Source: Sthenelais limicola
Lineage: Eukaryota; Annelida; Polychaeta; Phyllodocida; Sigalionidae
Reading direction: 5' to 3'
Length of the DNA: 64,000 nucleotides
Assembly: GCA_942159475.1 (NCBI GenBank)
Contig: OW804094.1
Coordinates: 22,729,323 to 22,793,322, forward strand
Shown here: piece by piece, positions 20,657 through 31,681 of the stretch
Position numbering within the stretch: the first letter of the stretch is position 1
Layout: each line of letters starts with the position of its first letter
Program-made: the position numbers and the translations under genes
The notes under the pieces: generated by a model
The model's database searches: none
Seen by the model: the letters and a program-made list of their open reading frames with translations, nothing else
Told to the model about the DNA's origin: nothing

Positions 20657-21265
20657 GGGGCCCGTTGCATAACAAATCCTTACTTAAGAGTGTCCTTCCT
20701 TAGCAAATCTTCCTTGCTGAGCAGCTTTTAGGGAAGGGATCTACCAGAGACAATGCTAATTGGGATGTGTTTCAGGAAAATGAGTCACAAGTCGCAAAAA
20801 TTATATTCTTCAAAGTGTTTGTTTTACTAGATCACTTGATTGAAATCTTTTGATTTTTTGGGAGCTTATTACCTATAGTCATATCAATCGGTGTATCAAA
20901 ATTCAGGAAAATGGATGCAATATATCCTTTCGTTTTAAAGGTCCTCATATGGAGTATATTTAGTTACTTAAGTAGTTATTGTCCCAAGAAACATGGCAAA
21001 GTTTGTTTGTTCAAAAATAAAAATATCAAACTTAAAATCTAGAAATACTTATTAGATTATTAGACTGTTTACTGTCATTGGAATCGGGTCGATCTCATCG
21101 TTTCAAATAAGATGACATCTCAAAATCCCCTTTTTGCGACTTGTGACTCATTTTTACAAAACACATCACAATTGTCATTCCTTCAGTAGGAACTTCCTAC
21201 AGTAAGTAAAGATAAATAGTTAAGCAAGGAATGTTTAAGAAAGGATTTCTTATGCAACAGGCCCC
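20657..21265 (+). mobile_element. Family E element with nested family B
   Basis: TIRs are GGGGCCCGTTGCATAACAAA then TCCTTACTTAA on the left, and, reversed, GGGGCCTGTTGCATAAGAAA then TCCTTTCTTAA on the right, so over 30 bp of near-perfect inversion. Without the family B copy it would be about 200 bp. Partial copies are at 11688 and 37779. It has no coding; the superfamily is not assignable by eye. Confidence 0.8.
20762..21170 (+). mobile_element. Family B MITE, complete, nested in family E
   Basis: Runs from TGGGATGTGTTTCAGGAAAA to TTACAAAACACATCACA. The empty site in other E copies reads GCTAATTGT; here the flanks are GCTAAT and ATTGTC, so AT is duplicated. This supports a 2-bp target duplication for family B. 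Confidence 0.85.
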
Positions 21266-21489
21266 TGTCCCTCCAAGCACAAGGAGAAGAACAATCAGAA
21301 TGATTCATATTACGCAAGCTGAAGGGAGTATGATATTGGAAAAGTTCCCTTTTTAAAAAATTGTTACTGAATTGCTATTCTCTGAGCTTGCAATTCAAAG
21401 ATAAACTGTTGTCAATTATGAATATTAATTAATATTAATTCCTATTTTCCACAACAAAAGGAGGAGGAGCTAGGCTGAAACTCCTCCCA

Positions 21490-21720
21490 CTGACCCTTCC
21501 CAGCGCTCACCCTTCTTAACCGGAAGTGGTGCCGCATGAAAAGGAAGCGGAAGGAGAGCTGTGGGCGACACCAAGTGACACGGTGTCACACTACTCACTT
21601 AGAGGCCTGGGAACCAGCTCAGGTGGTCTGGGTAATTAAGGCCAAATAAGGCAACACCTGGGGGACCAGCAAGTTCACCAAGGTCACCAAGGTCAACATG
21701 CCAGTCACATCGAGGCTAAA
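21490..21720. promoter_or_regulatory. GC-richer patch with ETS, nuclear-receptor and palindromic motifs
   Basis: Contains AACCGGAAGTGG (ETS/GABP-like) near 21519, the perfect palindrome GTGACAC-G-GTGTCAC near 21574, and AGGTCA-CCA-AGGTCA near 21679, a direct repeat spaced by 3 of the nuclear-receptor half-site. An ATG near 21536 opens 39 codons (MKRKRKESCGRH) without known features. Regulatory function is inference from motifs only. Confidence 0.25.
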
Positions 21721-22458
21721 CAGCCAGTTGAAAACAAACATGGTGCCCTGGAGCCGGAGCTAGGCTTTCTAAAATAACCTGTCCTAAAAAATAATTGTTT
21801 TACTTGTTTACTATGTTATGTTTCTCTCAATATTTTGCTCTTGCTGAAAGGAGTGGCATTAACCATATGATATTCTGGTTAAAGTTATTGTCCTCAATAT
21901 TTCTGTGATTGACTCATAAGTTTTTTTTAGCATTTGATGTTTCTGAGAAGGGATTGTTTCTCTTTAAAGACCTAAACATTTTTTTCTTCTTTTTATTCAC
22001 TTACAGGTGATGAATTATGTTGTTTTGTCAATAGGTTAATCGTTTAAAACACACAGATTTCAACAGTGGAATTGCAAAGAATATATATATGGCGTTTTCT
22101 GCAACATAAAACAAATTAAAAGGACATTTACTTCTTTAATACTTTCCTCTGTACAAAAATATACAAGTTCTTTCTGTGTCTGCTATCGTTTGTCATTTCT
22201 GTTATTATAGATTTTAAACGTTTTCGGTATCAGGGACACATATCAAAATATTTATTTCAAGATGTTCAGTTTTTCAATTCGTTTAGTCATATTTGTCACT
22301 ACTGATAATACAAAATAAATCGCATTCAATGAGGAAATTTTCCGACTTAAATGTAGATGCTGCATAAGTAGCGGAATCAGGGTAATCTAGAATAGGACCC
22401 ATGTTCAGAATTCTAGAATGGAAACTGTGATGCAAATATAAACTCACGTAAAAAAGTA
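21721..22458. other. Unassigned AT-rich segment
   Basis: No repeat or coding recognised. Confidence 0.5.
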
Positions 22459-23370
22459 TCCATATAATATAAAGCTAGAGCGATTTCTAGGAAAGGAGGT
22501 AGAAAAGAAATGGTAGAAAGAAGGTTTTCTTTGTCCAGAATGTTCTCGGAATTTGTTGTTTTACAAACCACTTCACTCATCTTTAGAGGTCTCTCCCCCC
22601 TCCCTGGATGTCGTCGTATGTGGTTTGTGAAGGTATTTGGGGTGGAAATGTGATTTTGAAGCCTTTTTTAAATCGGGGTAACCACACTCTATTTATAGCC
22701 TGGGAAAGCCCCTGTGAGATACTACGTCATATCCCACAACCTACATCCAGGGGGACCTATTTAACAGAGTACAAAATTAGCACCCATAGGATTTCATTTA
22801 TTTGAAGGCTGGTAAATTTCTTCCCTCTCTCCTCCCTCTGCCTCTCTTTCTCCCTCATTTGTTACATTTATTAGAGCTATGTATAATAGCTCTGCATTTA
22901 TGGATCTGTTAGACATTAACTTAGATTAAAACAAAAACTCTATCAAACGAAAGGATGATATTTCATAATTTAAACTTCTTTGATTTCGGGTAATTTGTGG
23001 GAGGGTAAATTAATGGGGTTGAGAGAGAAAAACAGATAGAGAAGAATGGGAGGGAAAAGAGGGAGAGGGGAAGTATGGGGAGAGATGGTGGCCGTCCTAC
23101 ATGCAGAGGAGTGGGAGAGTGAAGAAGAGGGTGTAGGAATAGGAGAGGGGAGGGGGATCGAAGAGGGCAGGGAGAGGATGTAGGGGAAGGGAGAGAAAGC
23201 TGGGAGGGGGACCCGGGGAGGGGGAGCATGAGGAAGAGGGAGGGGGGATAGGAGATGGGGTTGGGAGAGAAAAACAGGTATAAAACTCAGAGAAGAGGGG
23301 GAGGGAAAAGAGGGAGAGGGGGAAGTGTGGGGAGAGAGGGTGGCCGTCCAGAGGACGGGTACTTTGCTAG
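22459..23370 (+). mobile_element. Non-autonomous Helitron, copy 2
   Basis: Starts TCCATATAATATAAAGCTAG after an A and ends CCGTCC-AGA-GGACGG, GTACTTTGCTAG, followed by T. The terminal hairpin is perfect here. The left 300 bp align closely with copy 1, including AATGTTCTCGGAATTTGTTG and TTTATAGCCTGGGAAAGCCC; the interior is longer, with repeated GGGAGAGGGGAAG-like purine tracts. The 65- and 88-codon frames inside are composition artefacts. Confidence 0.88.
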
Positions 23371-23720
23371 TATGATATAATTAGCATTTTCGTTAACAGT
23401 TCATCCAATCCGCGATGTCAAGTATCAACTAATTTCTAATTTAGGCTTTGGGCTAGTGCTAGGACAATAAAGCACATACTAATTATTACTATTTGTGACC
23501 ACAAGGTGGAGTATTGTTTAAGGAACATGGCTTTTTTCATACCTAAATTGCACACCACTTACTGTACCTCCTTACATTTGCTTAACTGTTATTGTAATAA
23601 GCTTTGAACACGACGTAATTGTCTTGTATTTATTCCCCTTCCTAAGCTTGCAACGATTTGGGGGTGATCACAGAAATTTGAGGAACGAATTTCTGGTCTG
23701 TCTATCAACAGTTCTGCTGC
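23371..23720. other. Unassigned segment
   Basis: No gene or repeat recognised between the Helitron and family C. Confidence 0.5.
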
Positions 23721-24059
23721 AATAGGGGGATTTACATGTCTCACTGCGCATGTCTATCACAGTGCATGCTGGGATAGTTTGAGTTCAAATCTGCCATACA
23801 AATATTTAGTCACATTTTTATCGACAAATGCAAAGATCTTTTTACCAATATTACACCTTGTGTAAATGATCTATACAAACAAATGCATGATGGGAAAGAC
23901 AAAGTCTTGTTTTATGGGATCATTTAAAACACGTGACTATTTTCATAAGATCACTGTTAAATATTCCATGCTGAACATAACATGTTTTCTATAGCTTTTA
24001 CACTGACTATTTCCATGCAAATCAAGATTCAAGATGGCGGCCATGCAAATCCCCCTATT
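23721..24059 (-). mobile_element. Family C MITE, complete
   Basis: AATAGGGGGATTTACATGTC left and GCCATGCAAATCCCCCTATT right. It contains the CAAGATGGCGGCCATG signature and the CATGCTGAACATAACATGTT inner motif. Confidence 0.88.
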
Positions 24060-24144
24060 GATGTGGCTATTATCGCCCACCTACCCTCTTCACTTTCACC
24101 AACAGCCAGTCATGTTTGACTGTAGAGAAATATCACTCACCTGA

Positions 24145-24560
24145 AAAGCAAACAGAATAAAATTAAAAATCAAAGCCTACATTTATAGACAAAGGATATT
24201 TCATAACCACAAAATTGTCTTTAAAGGCTTTGTAAACGAGTTAAAAGTGAATGTCAGAATAAACCAATACAATGAGGTCGTGTATGGAAGGAAAAAGGAC
24301 AAAAATAATGTATGGAACAGACTCATTAGAGAAATGGAAGGTGTGGAGAGTTAAACATAATGTTTCCAGGATATGTATCACTCCATGTATATGAAGTTCC
24401 GGTTTTGTTATTTTGTCAGTAAGAGAAAGGTAGAAAACATGGAAAACCAAAAAAAAAACTAAAAAACATAAGGGACGCGATCAATCTGCTACTAGAAGTG
24501 TAGAAGCCTCGATGGCAGGAAAACTGAATAAAACCTTTTAAACAACAACAAAAATCAGTT
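24145..24560 (+). pseudogene. LINE ORF2 extreme C-terminus and 3-prime end
   Basis: An open frame from just after a TGA (24142) to the TAA at 24352-24354 translates to about 69 codons, including IKAYIYRQRIFHNHKIVF and GFVNELKVNVRINQY. The basic pattern KAYIYRQR...F..EL matches from memory the end of non-LTR retrotransposon ORF2, downstream of the CCHC knuckle seen at 6628-6880. The following 200 bp ends with CTGAATAAAACC and an A-rich tail, consistent with the 3-prime UTR. There is no reverse transcriptase core; it is 5-prime truncated beside a family C element. Confidence 0.55.
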
Positions 24561-24625
24561 TATATTCATGCAAGTCCCCTCTTCAATATCCATTCTTCCC
24601 TTTCACACTGACATACAACTCTCAT

Positions 24626-24981
24626 GATAGGGGATGTGCATGTCTCACTGCGCATGCCTGCTGCAGTGCATATCGGGATGGATTCTGTTGAAATCTGACA
24701 GAAATAATTGGCAACATTTTTATCAAAAATCGCAAGAATGTTTTCACCAATTATGTAGCTTGTATGAAAAATGATCTATGAAAGCCAAATGCATGATGGG
24801 AAAGATGGGGCCTGGTGTCATGGAAACATGTATAACACATGGATATTGACATTAGAGCATTGATAAATAGCGTAGTCCATGCTGAACATGGCATGTTTTC
24901 TATAGATTTTAGACTGTACCATTAGTCCCATAATTCCATGCGAATCAAGATTCAAAATGGCGGGCATGCACGGCCCCTATT
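24626..24981 (-). mobile_element. Family C MITE, complete
   Basis: Left ATAGGGGATGTGCATGTC, right GCATGCACGGCCCCTAT. The body matches 49489-49836 closely. Confidence 0.87.
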
Positions 24982-25040
24982 GCGCCCCTCCCGTACCCCT
25001 CTAAATGGACCACATCTATGTATGGGAGGGTAACAGATTA

Positions 25041-25277
25041 TAAATCAGAATTTCAGAAAATGTACAATTGTCAGCTCTATACATTTAGTCAATTCTGCTA
25101 AATTAGGCTGCAATTTGGTCAATACTAGGTGAATTCGAGTGTATTTGGCATTGCATTGATTCTAGCTATATCTTTTGTTAGCTTGAACTATATTTTGAAC
25201 TTTATTTTCGTCTGAAATTTGGGTGATTTCAGGGAATTGGGGAAGGTGAATTTGTACATTTTCTGAAAATCTGACCC
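25041..25277 (-). mobile_element. Family A MITE, type 1, left tip decayed
   Basis: The left end reads AATCAGAATTTCAGAAAATG instead of GGGTCAG; the right TIR is intact and followed by ATA. Confidence 0.87.
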
Positions 25278-25647
25278 ATATAAACATTAAGTCTTAGAGT
25301 CGTAGATGGTCATAAGGCACATATGGTGCAATACAATGCATTGCAATGTGCTGCAATAGTGCTGTAATAGCACTCGTTCCCTACGTGCCTGGTCATTAGA
25401 TGAAGTAACGACCTCAGCTTCGGGGAGGAAAGATTGATTTCTTCCAAGAAAGTTTGCATCATGGTAACGTAACACTTGTTACCATGTTCGATACAGACCC
25501 GTCCTAATCTGGATCATCTTTCTGAGGGTCAAGGTCAACAGAGGCAAGACACTGAGAGATGTATGTTGAGTCTCGTGATTCAGTTTTTCTAAATAATTAT
25601 TTGGTGTATTCGCTGCTGTATCTTTATCATAAGGAATCACTACATAT

Positions 25648-25882
25648 GGGTCAGATTTTCAGAAAATGTACAATTGGTAGCTGTACACATTTAGTAAATT
25701 CTGCTAAATTAGGCTGCAATTTGGTCAATACTAGGTAAATTCGAGAATATTTGGCATTGCATTGATTCTAGCAATCTGTTTGGTTAGGTTGAACTGTATT
25801 TTAAACTTTATTTTCGTCTGAAATTTGGGTTATTTGAGAAGATTGGCGAAGTTGAATTATACATTTTATGAAAATATGACCC
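25648..25882 (-). mobile_element. Family A MITE, type 1, complete
   Basis: TA on both sides outside T...A. The right TIR has two changes (TTATGAAAATATGACCC). Confidence 0.9.
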
Positions 25883-26008
25883 ATATGCCACCAGTATAGA
25901 AGAATATTGATAGATAAACCTTTGTTTTGGACTGTGAATCATCATAAAGGAGCTAAAAGCTAACACAAAAAACAATATATTGTACCTCTCATGTGGAATG
26001 CACATGTA

Positions 26009-28057
26009 TATGGTCAATTCTATTTTTTTGGCGTCCATAAGGTTTTTACAAGATATCCTCAGGGATATTGACTTTAGACATGATTTATACAGTTCATTAA
26101 ATCCGCCATTGAAAATGCTACAATCCGAACCCTACTTTGGGGGGTCTAAAACAAATATTTACAATTCCAGCTCTGAAAAACCTCCTAAAATGGGCCATTT
26201 TTACAATGAGGCGCAAAAAAATGTGTGTTTCTCATGTGAAATGAACATAAAGAATGTATATATGTAGATCAAATTTGTAATAGTTCTGTAGCCAAAACAC
26301 TTTTACATATTACATGATGTTTTTTGAGATTCTATTTGAATACTTTATATTCTTTTTTTAGAGGTATGTAATAGTCAACCCTAGGCATACCGTGCATATG
26401 CCTAGGCATTGTCTTCTCCATCTTATAAATATTATTAAGGTTGTTTAGGTAAATATGTATTCATATGATAGTACAACTACTCTAGTTTTGAGGGAAACCA
26501 GAAAAAAATATCAATGTACCACCATTTTCTGCCTATCAATGAAATAGTAAAGAGACATACCCTATAGTCAACTTTTCTGCATACCATGCGTATGCAATTA
26601 ATATAGTCATATCTCAGCCAATAAACATATTTAACTTTAAACATGTATACATAAGCAGGGTCCTTATTCAAGGTAATAAACAAGGTATCTCAATGTTATG
26701 TTGGCAAAACACATTTAAAATGATTACCCATATGATTAGAAGGATGCCATGCGTATGCCTATACCGTGCGTATGCCATTACAAGATAATTGGAAAATATT
26801 AGACAATTGCATCTCACATATACATGAAAAAAGGGAGTGATTGATAAGACGTCCTTGCCGCTTTAAGTTAAGATAGTCAGAACTTCTATAACTGGTATAT
26901 TTTTCTATCTAATGTCGCTCATTTAAAAAATAAACACCTTAATCTAATAGATATTATTATGAACATGACCCAGGGCAGTACAATATGTGATAGAACTAAG
27001 TTGTATAAAATAATCTGAAGGACCAAATTACATTTCATGACATCCACGACACTCATAAGTGCATACATGTACTGACTTTCTACTGCATGTTTCATAGGAT
27101 GCATCCCTGCATGGGGAAGCATACACACGGCACATACTACGTAATGCCATAAATATCCAGTATTTGTAATACTTAAAACCAATTCTAATGCAATGAGTCA
27201 AACTTAAATGTTACTTGAAAATACCAAGTTTAAATCTGACTATTAATAGCTTCACACATGTTTCCAACCAAAATATATATCACATGCATATATGCATGAT
27301 GATGCATACCGTGCGTATGCATAAAATGAAAGAGAAATTCCCATTGGAAATTCATATCTAGTTCTTGTATTTAATAGAAAATTATATCAGATAAAGGGGT
27401 AACGCTAAAATTGTGTTCCCTAGAATTTTATAGTATTATAAAAGAAACCCAATGATGTTTGAACTGTAAGGTATATCTTTTTCTCATCTGTTATACCGTG
27501 CGTATGCCTTAGGCTAAGACCTTATAAAGTATTGAAAAACCTATAAATTTCTCCTCAACTGTTACAACATATGACAGACACTCTCAACTACAAAAATAGC
27601 GGAGCAATAATTATTCATCATTGATATTGTAAAGTTAATCGCAACTATGTAATACATACTAAAAATAGAATGATTTCCATAATGAAACACCATGGTTTCG
27701 AATCCTTAGATATCATCTAAAAATAATCTAATCAAATATCTTTCACTCTGAGACAATCAGATAAGTATATATGTATCGTATTATGAAAAAAAAATCAAGA
27801 TATGAATAGATATATTTAGTAAAGTTGGCAAGAATTTGAATAAATCACATGGCATACGCACGGTATACTCACTGTGGGCTTCATTTGATCTGTGTCCTAT
27901 ATCTCAGCTAATATCCAGAGATAACCTTACCAATTTATGGATAAAAACGCTTCAGAACATCTAGTTTCATTGTATAACAAACATTTCTGAATCAGACCAA
28001 TTTGAAAATTGACCGTTTTTCAGCCCCCTGGACGCCAAAAAAATAGAATTGACCATA
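26009..28057. mobile_element. Element H: 2.05-kb TIR element with internal palindromes
   Basis: A perfect inverted pair of about 31 bp, TATATGGTCAATTCTATTTT then TTTGGCGTCCA on the left (26007-26037) and its reverse complement on the right (28029-28059), bounds 2.05 kb. TA at each outer edge could be the target duplication. The interior is AT-rich, with no frame above about 95 codons and no transposase motif, and it is free of A, B and C copies. It carries seven dispersed copies of a palindromic 17-mer. It is probably a non-autonomous DNA transposon; the superfamily is not assigned. Confidence 0.75.
26384..27868. repeat. Seven copies of palindrome GCATACCGTGCGTATGC inside element H
   Basis: Positions: 26384-26402 (ends ATATGCC), 26579-26595, 26743-26759, 26760-26776 (tandem with the previous), 27304-27320, 27492-27508 and, inverted, 27851-27868. 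GCATAC and GTATGC pair around CGTGC, so each could form a hairpin or bind a dimeric protein. All but the last have the same orientation of the asymmetric centre. Such repeated sites within a transposon commonly bind its transposase; this is inference. Confidence 0.75.
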
Positions 28058-28218
28058 TAGATTTATTAGAAGACAATTAAATCGTATATATCTGGTGTAT
28101 ACCTGTTTAATTAGATGGTCGGGTCTTTCAAGATTATTCATTTAGATTAGAATATAATCCCCATAGGCACAGACGTTACCGAATTGACTTTCCTTACTTC
28201 TGTCAGGGACCGATATAT

Positions 28219-28455
28219 AGGTCAGATCTTCAGAAAATGTACAATTTGTCTTCAGCAATCCTTTCAAATAACACAAATTTAAGACAATAATGATGTTGAA
28301 AATTCTGTTTAATACAACCAAACACCTCCTTTAATTTCAACTCAATACCAACTATAGTCAGATATACCAAGTTTTGACCATTTTTCAGTCTTAATTTAGC
28401 AGAATTTACTAAATATGTAGATCTGCCAATTGTACCTTGTCTCAAAATCTGACTC
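28219..28455 (+). mobile_element. Family A MITE, type 2, diverged
   Basis: Left GGTCAGATCTTCAGAAAATG, right CTCAAAATCTGACTC. Confidence 0.83.
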
Positions 28456-28727
28456 ATATATGATAACTAAATCTCGGTGAATCTCAGACAAGTCAGACAT
28501 GAATAGACCACATAAAAAAATCCTTTTTTGACGGAAATATAACTTTAATAAACCATCGCAGCTACATTACAAATGATATCATCCAACTTGGATCCAGGCA
28601 CCATAGAGTGGCTTCAACTTATAAAATGAAATAAAAAATTTAATCATATCTTTATACCAGATACTACAGAATGCAGAACAATTTCTTTCTAAAGAAGCGA
28701 ACATTAGAAGCCAAGTATTTGAAAAAT

Positions 28728-28962
28728 GGGTCAGATTTTCAGAAAATGTACAATTTGCCTTCACCAATCCTCTCAAATAACCCACATTTAAGACAAAATT
28801 GAGCTTCAAAATTCAGTTTAACATAACAGAACAGATACTTTAAATCAATGTGATACTAAATATACTCAAATATACCCGGTATTCTCCATTTTTCAGCCTA
28901 ATTTAGGAGAATTTCCTAAATGTGTAGAGCTGCCAAATGTACATTTTCTAAAAATCTGACCC
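28728..28962 (+). mobile_element. Family A MITE, type 2, complete
   Basis: AA flanks both sides outside T...A, a non-TA 2-bp duplication. Both TIRs are near intact. Confidence 0.9.
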
Positions 28963-29389
28963 AAATGAGTTATTCAATGTATCAACTTCCCTCTATTACC
29001 AAATCCAGGGCTCAGCAAAACTTTGAATCGTGGACGACACAGTTGTAACATAATTCTTCAATTTGAGGCAGCCAATGGGCAAATAGTGGAAATGTCAGCA
29101 TGTTGAATGACAATTATTAGCACCATGATGTGACTCCAGTAATTGCGTCTGCCACTTGGGAATTGGGGACCGAGAGGCTGGGGCTCTAAATTAAAGGTGT
29201 GCATATGTCGTTAAGTCCTGGGCGCTTGGTCTATGATAAGGCTACTTGTCTGTTCCAGTCTTTTGCGCCCAGAGTATTTTCCGCCTGGATTCTCCGCCCC
29301 CCCATGCACCCTACATTGGGCTGCCTGGTGTTTAGACTGGTTCTTGTGGTCTTGTAATGTCCCTTTTCTCTCTTCACTCTCTGGATATA
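28963..29389. other. Unassigned segment
   Basis: No repeat recognised. The long frame beginning at 29233 owes its length to the pyrimidine tract downstream; its first 50 codons show no motif. Confidence 0.5.
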
Positions 29390-29930
29390 ATGTCTTCTCT
29401 TTCTGTCTTTTCTCCTCTCTCTCTCTCTCTCTCTCTTTACTCTATCTTTACTCTCCCCGCTCCCTTGGTTTCTGTCTACTCTCTTTGTCTCTGAGGGTAA
29501 TGTGGAATGCCATAGACTACAATATTGGGGCTCCCCACTCTCTCCCTCTCGCTCTCTTCCTCTCCTCTCGCTCTTTCTCCTCTCTCTCCTCTCCCCCACT
29601 CTCTCCCTCTCGCTCTCTCTCCTCTCTCTCTCTCCATTCTCTCTCTTCTCCCCCACTCTCTCCCTCTGTCTCTCCTCCACTTTCCCACTCTCTCCCCACC
29701 CACTTCTTCTCCCCCACTCTCCCCATTCTCACTCTCTCCCTCTGTCTCTCCTCCACTTTCCCACTCTCTCCCTCCCCCACACTTCTTCTCCCACTGTGCC
29801 CCCACTCTCTCTCCTCTCCCCCTCTCTCTCCCGCTCCTCCCCCCCCCTACACACACACAATTCTCTCTCCCCGCTCACTCTCTCTCTCCCTCTCTCTCTC
29901 TCTTTCTGCCTCTCGGTCTACCTCCACCCT
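29390..29930. repeat. Long polypyrimidine tract, CTCTCT/CCCACT units
   Basis: About 540 bp almost entirely C and T on the plus strand, built from CT runs and a longer period around CTCTCCCCCACTCTCTCCCT. Long frames exist in all plus frames (Leu/Ser/Pro) and in the complementary frames (Arg/Glu/Gly); these are compositional. Such mirror-symmetric tracts can adopt triplex DNA. Confidence 0.9.
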
Positions 29931-30157
29931 ACAATAGGTACTCCACTATAAGCCACTGGTGGAACTGGTGCCTAGATTTGCCTCATTCTCTCTCTTTCAC
30001 CCCAGTGATCTCTTCAGCAGTTTGTCACCGTTAAACTACCTCAGCCTGATGGCTCAAGTGGATGGAAATGATCCTGTGACAGCCCACTACTTATAGGCTT
30101 CTACCAATGCATACGGGTGGTGGGGAAGGGAGTGGGGGTCCAGGGTTTTCAGAACAT

Positions 30158-30377
30158 GGGTCAGATTTTCAGAAAATGTACAATTCACCTTCGCCAATCC
30201 TCTCAAATAAGCCTAATTTCAGACGAAAATAAAGTTCAAAATACAGTCCAACCTAACCAAACAGATTGCTAGAATCAATGCAATGCCAAATATACTCGAA
30301 TTTACCTAGTATCGGCCAAATTGCAGCCTAATTTAACAGCATTTTCTAAATGTGTGCAGCTGCCAATTGTACATTTT
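30158..30377 (+). mobile_element. Family A MITE, type 1, half of composite
   Basis: Intact left TIR and body ending GCTGCCAATTGTACATTTT; the outer half of the right TIR is absent. The junction to the next, inverted copy is at GGCAGCT. Confidence 0.87.
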
Positions 30378-30566
30378 GGCAGCTATACAAATTTAGAAAA
30401 TGTTGCTAAATTAGAATGAAAAGTGATGAATACTGGGTATATCTGAGTACATTTGGTGTCACGTTGATTTAAAGTATCTGCAATCTGAAGCTCATTTCTG
30501 TCTTAAACGTGGGTTATTTGAGAGAATTAGTGAAGGTGAATTGTACATTTTCTGAAGACCTGACCC
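30378..30566 (-). mobile_element. Family A MITE, type 2, other half of composite
   Basis: Begins at GGCAGCTATACAAATTTAG without its own outer TIR and ends CTGAAGACCTGACCC. The outer ends of the composite 30158-30566 are both flanked by CA, so the pair probably moved as one unit. Confidence 0.85.
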
Positions 30567-30732
30567 ACATGGAAAATGACTCCATAACATCTCAAAGTGA
30601 CAACAATATGTGATGTGTTACAGAAAGATGAATATTAGTCAGATAAATTATATTTATATAATACAAATTTTATACCTTTTTTGTTTAGGCCTCACTGGTT
30701 TATTTAATATCCATCTCTTAACAGTTACTTGG

Positions 30733-30830
30733 TAGAGAGAGAGAGAGACAGACAGACAGATAGGAGAGAAAGAGAGAGACAGACAGATAGGAGAGAAGGA
30801 GAGAGACAGACAGATAGGAGAGAAAGATAT
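30733..30830. repeat. GA/GACA microsatellite
   Basis: Three units of about 28 bp: GAGAGAGACAGACAGATAGG then AGAGAAAG. Confidence 0.9.
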
Positions 30831-31292
30831 CACTTTGAAGATACATTTAAATCATAATCTATATAATCCTTATTGTCCATAAAGTACCGAATATTCACAT
30901 TAATTCCGCTTCTGTGAAATATCACTCAAAATTGAGAACGAAAGTACAATAGGTAAATAACAATCGATCGGACACATGTCGGTGCCCTATCTCACCGAAA
31001 AATTAAAAAAAAAGTAGTTCTTATTTTAGACTCTCACCATAAGATTCTTAAAATATTTGTCCCTTTTGGCAATAATAAGGGGTGGTGGGTGGAGGGTAGT
31101 GGAGGATTGGGGTGCATATACCCTCCTACCACCCCCTAAAAAAGTAAGTGGGATCCAGTGGGATTGCGCTGGGGAGTGGGTTCAGTATTATGACCATCAA
31201 CCTCCTTCTCTAAAACACTTTACACGGGAAACGGCCTGGTTACCTCTGCTAAAGCCACATTCCCAGCTAACATCGATCAAGAATATAATTCT
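30831..31292. other. Unassigned segment
   Basis: No repeat family recognised. The frame 31057-31371 runs into family B and is not supported as a gene. Confidence 0.5.
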
Positions 31293-31675
31293 GATGTGTT
31301 ATAGGAAAATAAGTCATAAGTCGCAAATTGATATTTTTCAAAGTGTTTTTTCCACAAGATCTCTCTATTGAAATGTTCTGATCTTTAGAGGGTTTAGCAC
31401 TTATAGTCATATAAATCCATGTAACAAATTTCGGGACATTGTATTAAATATATTCTTGCGTTTTGAAGTATATTTAGTTACTTTACTGGTAATTATCCAT
31501 CCAAAAACTTGCTTGTTTTAAAAATAAATATATCAAACTTAAAATATAAAAATACTTATTAGGTGTCCTAGTGTTTACTATCATTGGAATCCCCTTGATC
31601 TCCTCTTTTTAAATATGGTGATATATTAAAATCCATTTTTTGCGACTTATGACTCATCTTCCAAACAGATCACAT
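31293..31675 (+). mobile_element. Family B MITE, complete
   Basis: TGATGTGTTATAGGAAAATA left and TGACTCATCTTCCAAACAG then ATCACATA right. It is followed within 7 bp by a second left end. Confidence 0.85.
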
Positions 31676-31681
31676 ATTTCT

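Noticed and set aside
25980..26267. 95-codon frame at the left end of element H
   Set aside because: It begins outside the TIR and reads through it, has no transposase motif, and ends without continuation; not the element's gene.
29231..30034. Long open frames up to 234 codons on both strands
   Set aside because: They lie on the CT tract; composition (Leu/Ser/Pro or Arg/Glu/Gly only) and openness in all frames show they come from the absence of stops in C/T repeats.
30040..30075. TGGCTCAAGTGG, a tRNA box-A-like stretch
   Set aside because: No box B (GGTTCGANTCC) at a suitable distance and no cloverleaf, so neither a tRNA nor a tRNA-derived SINE is supported.
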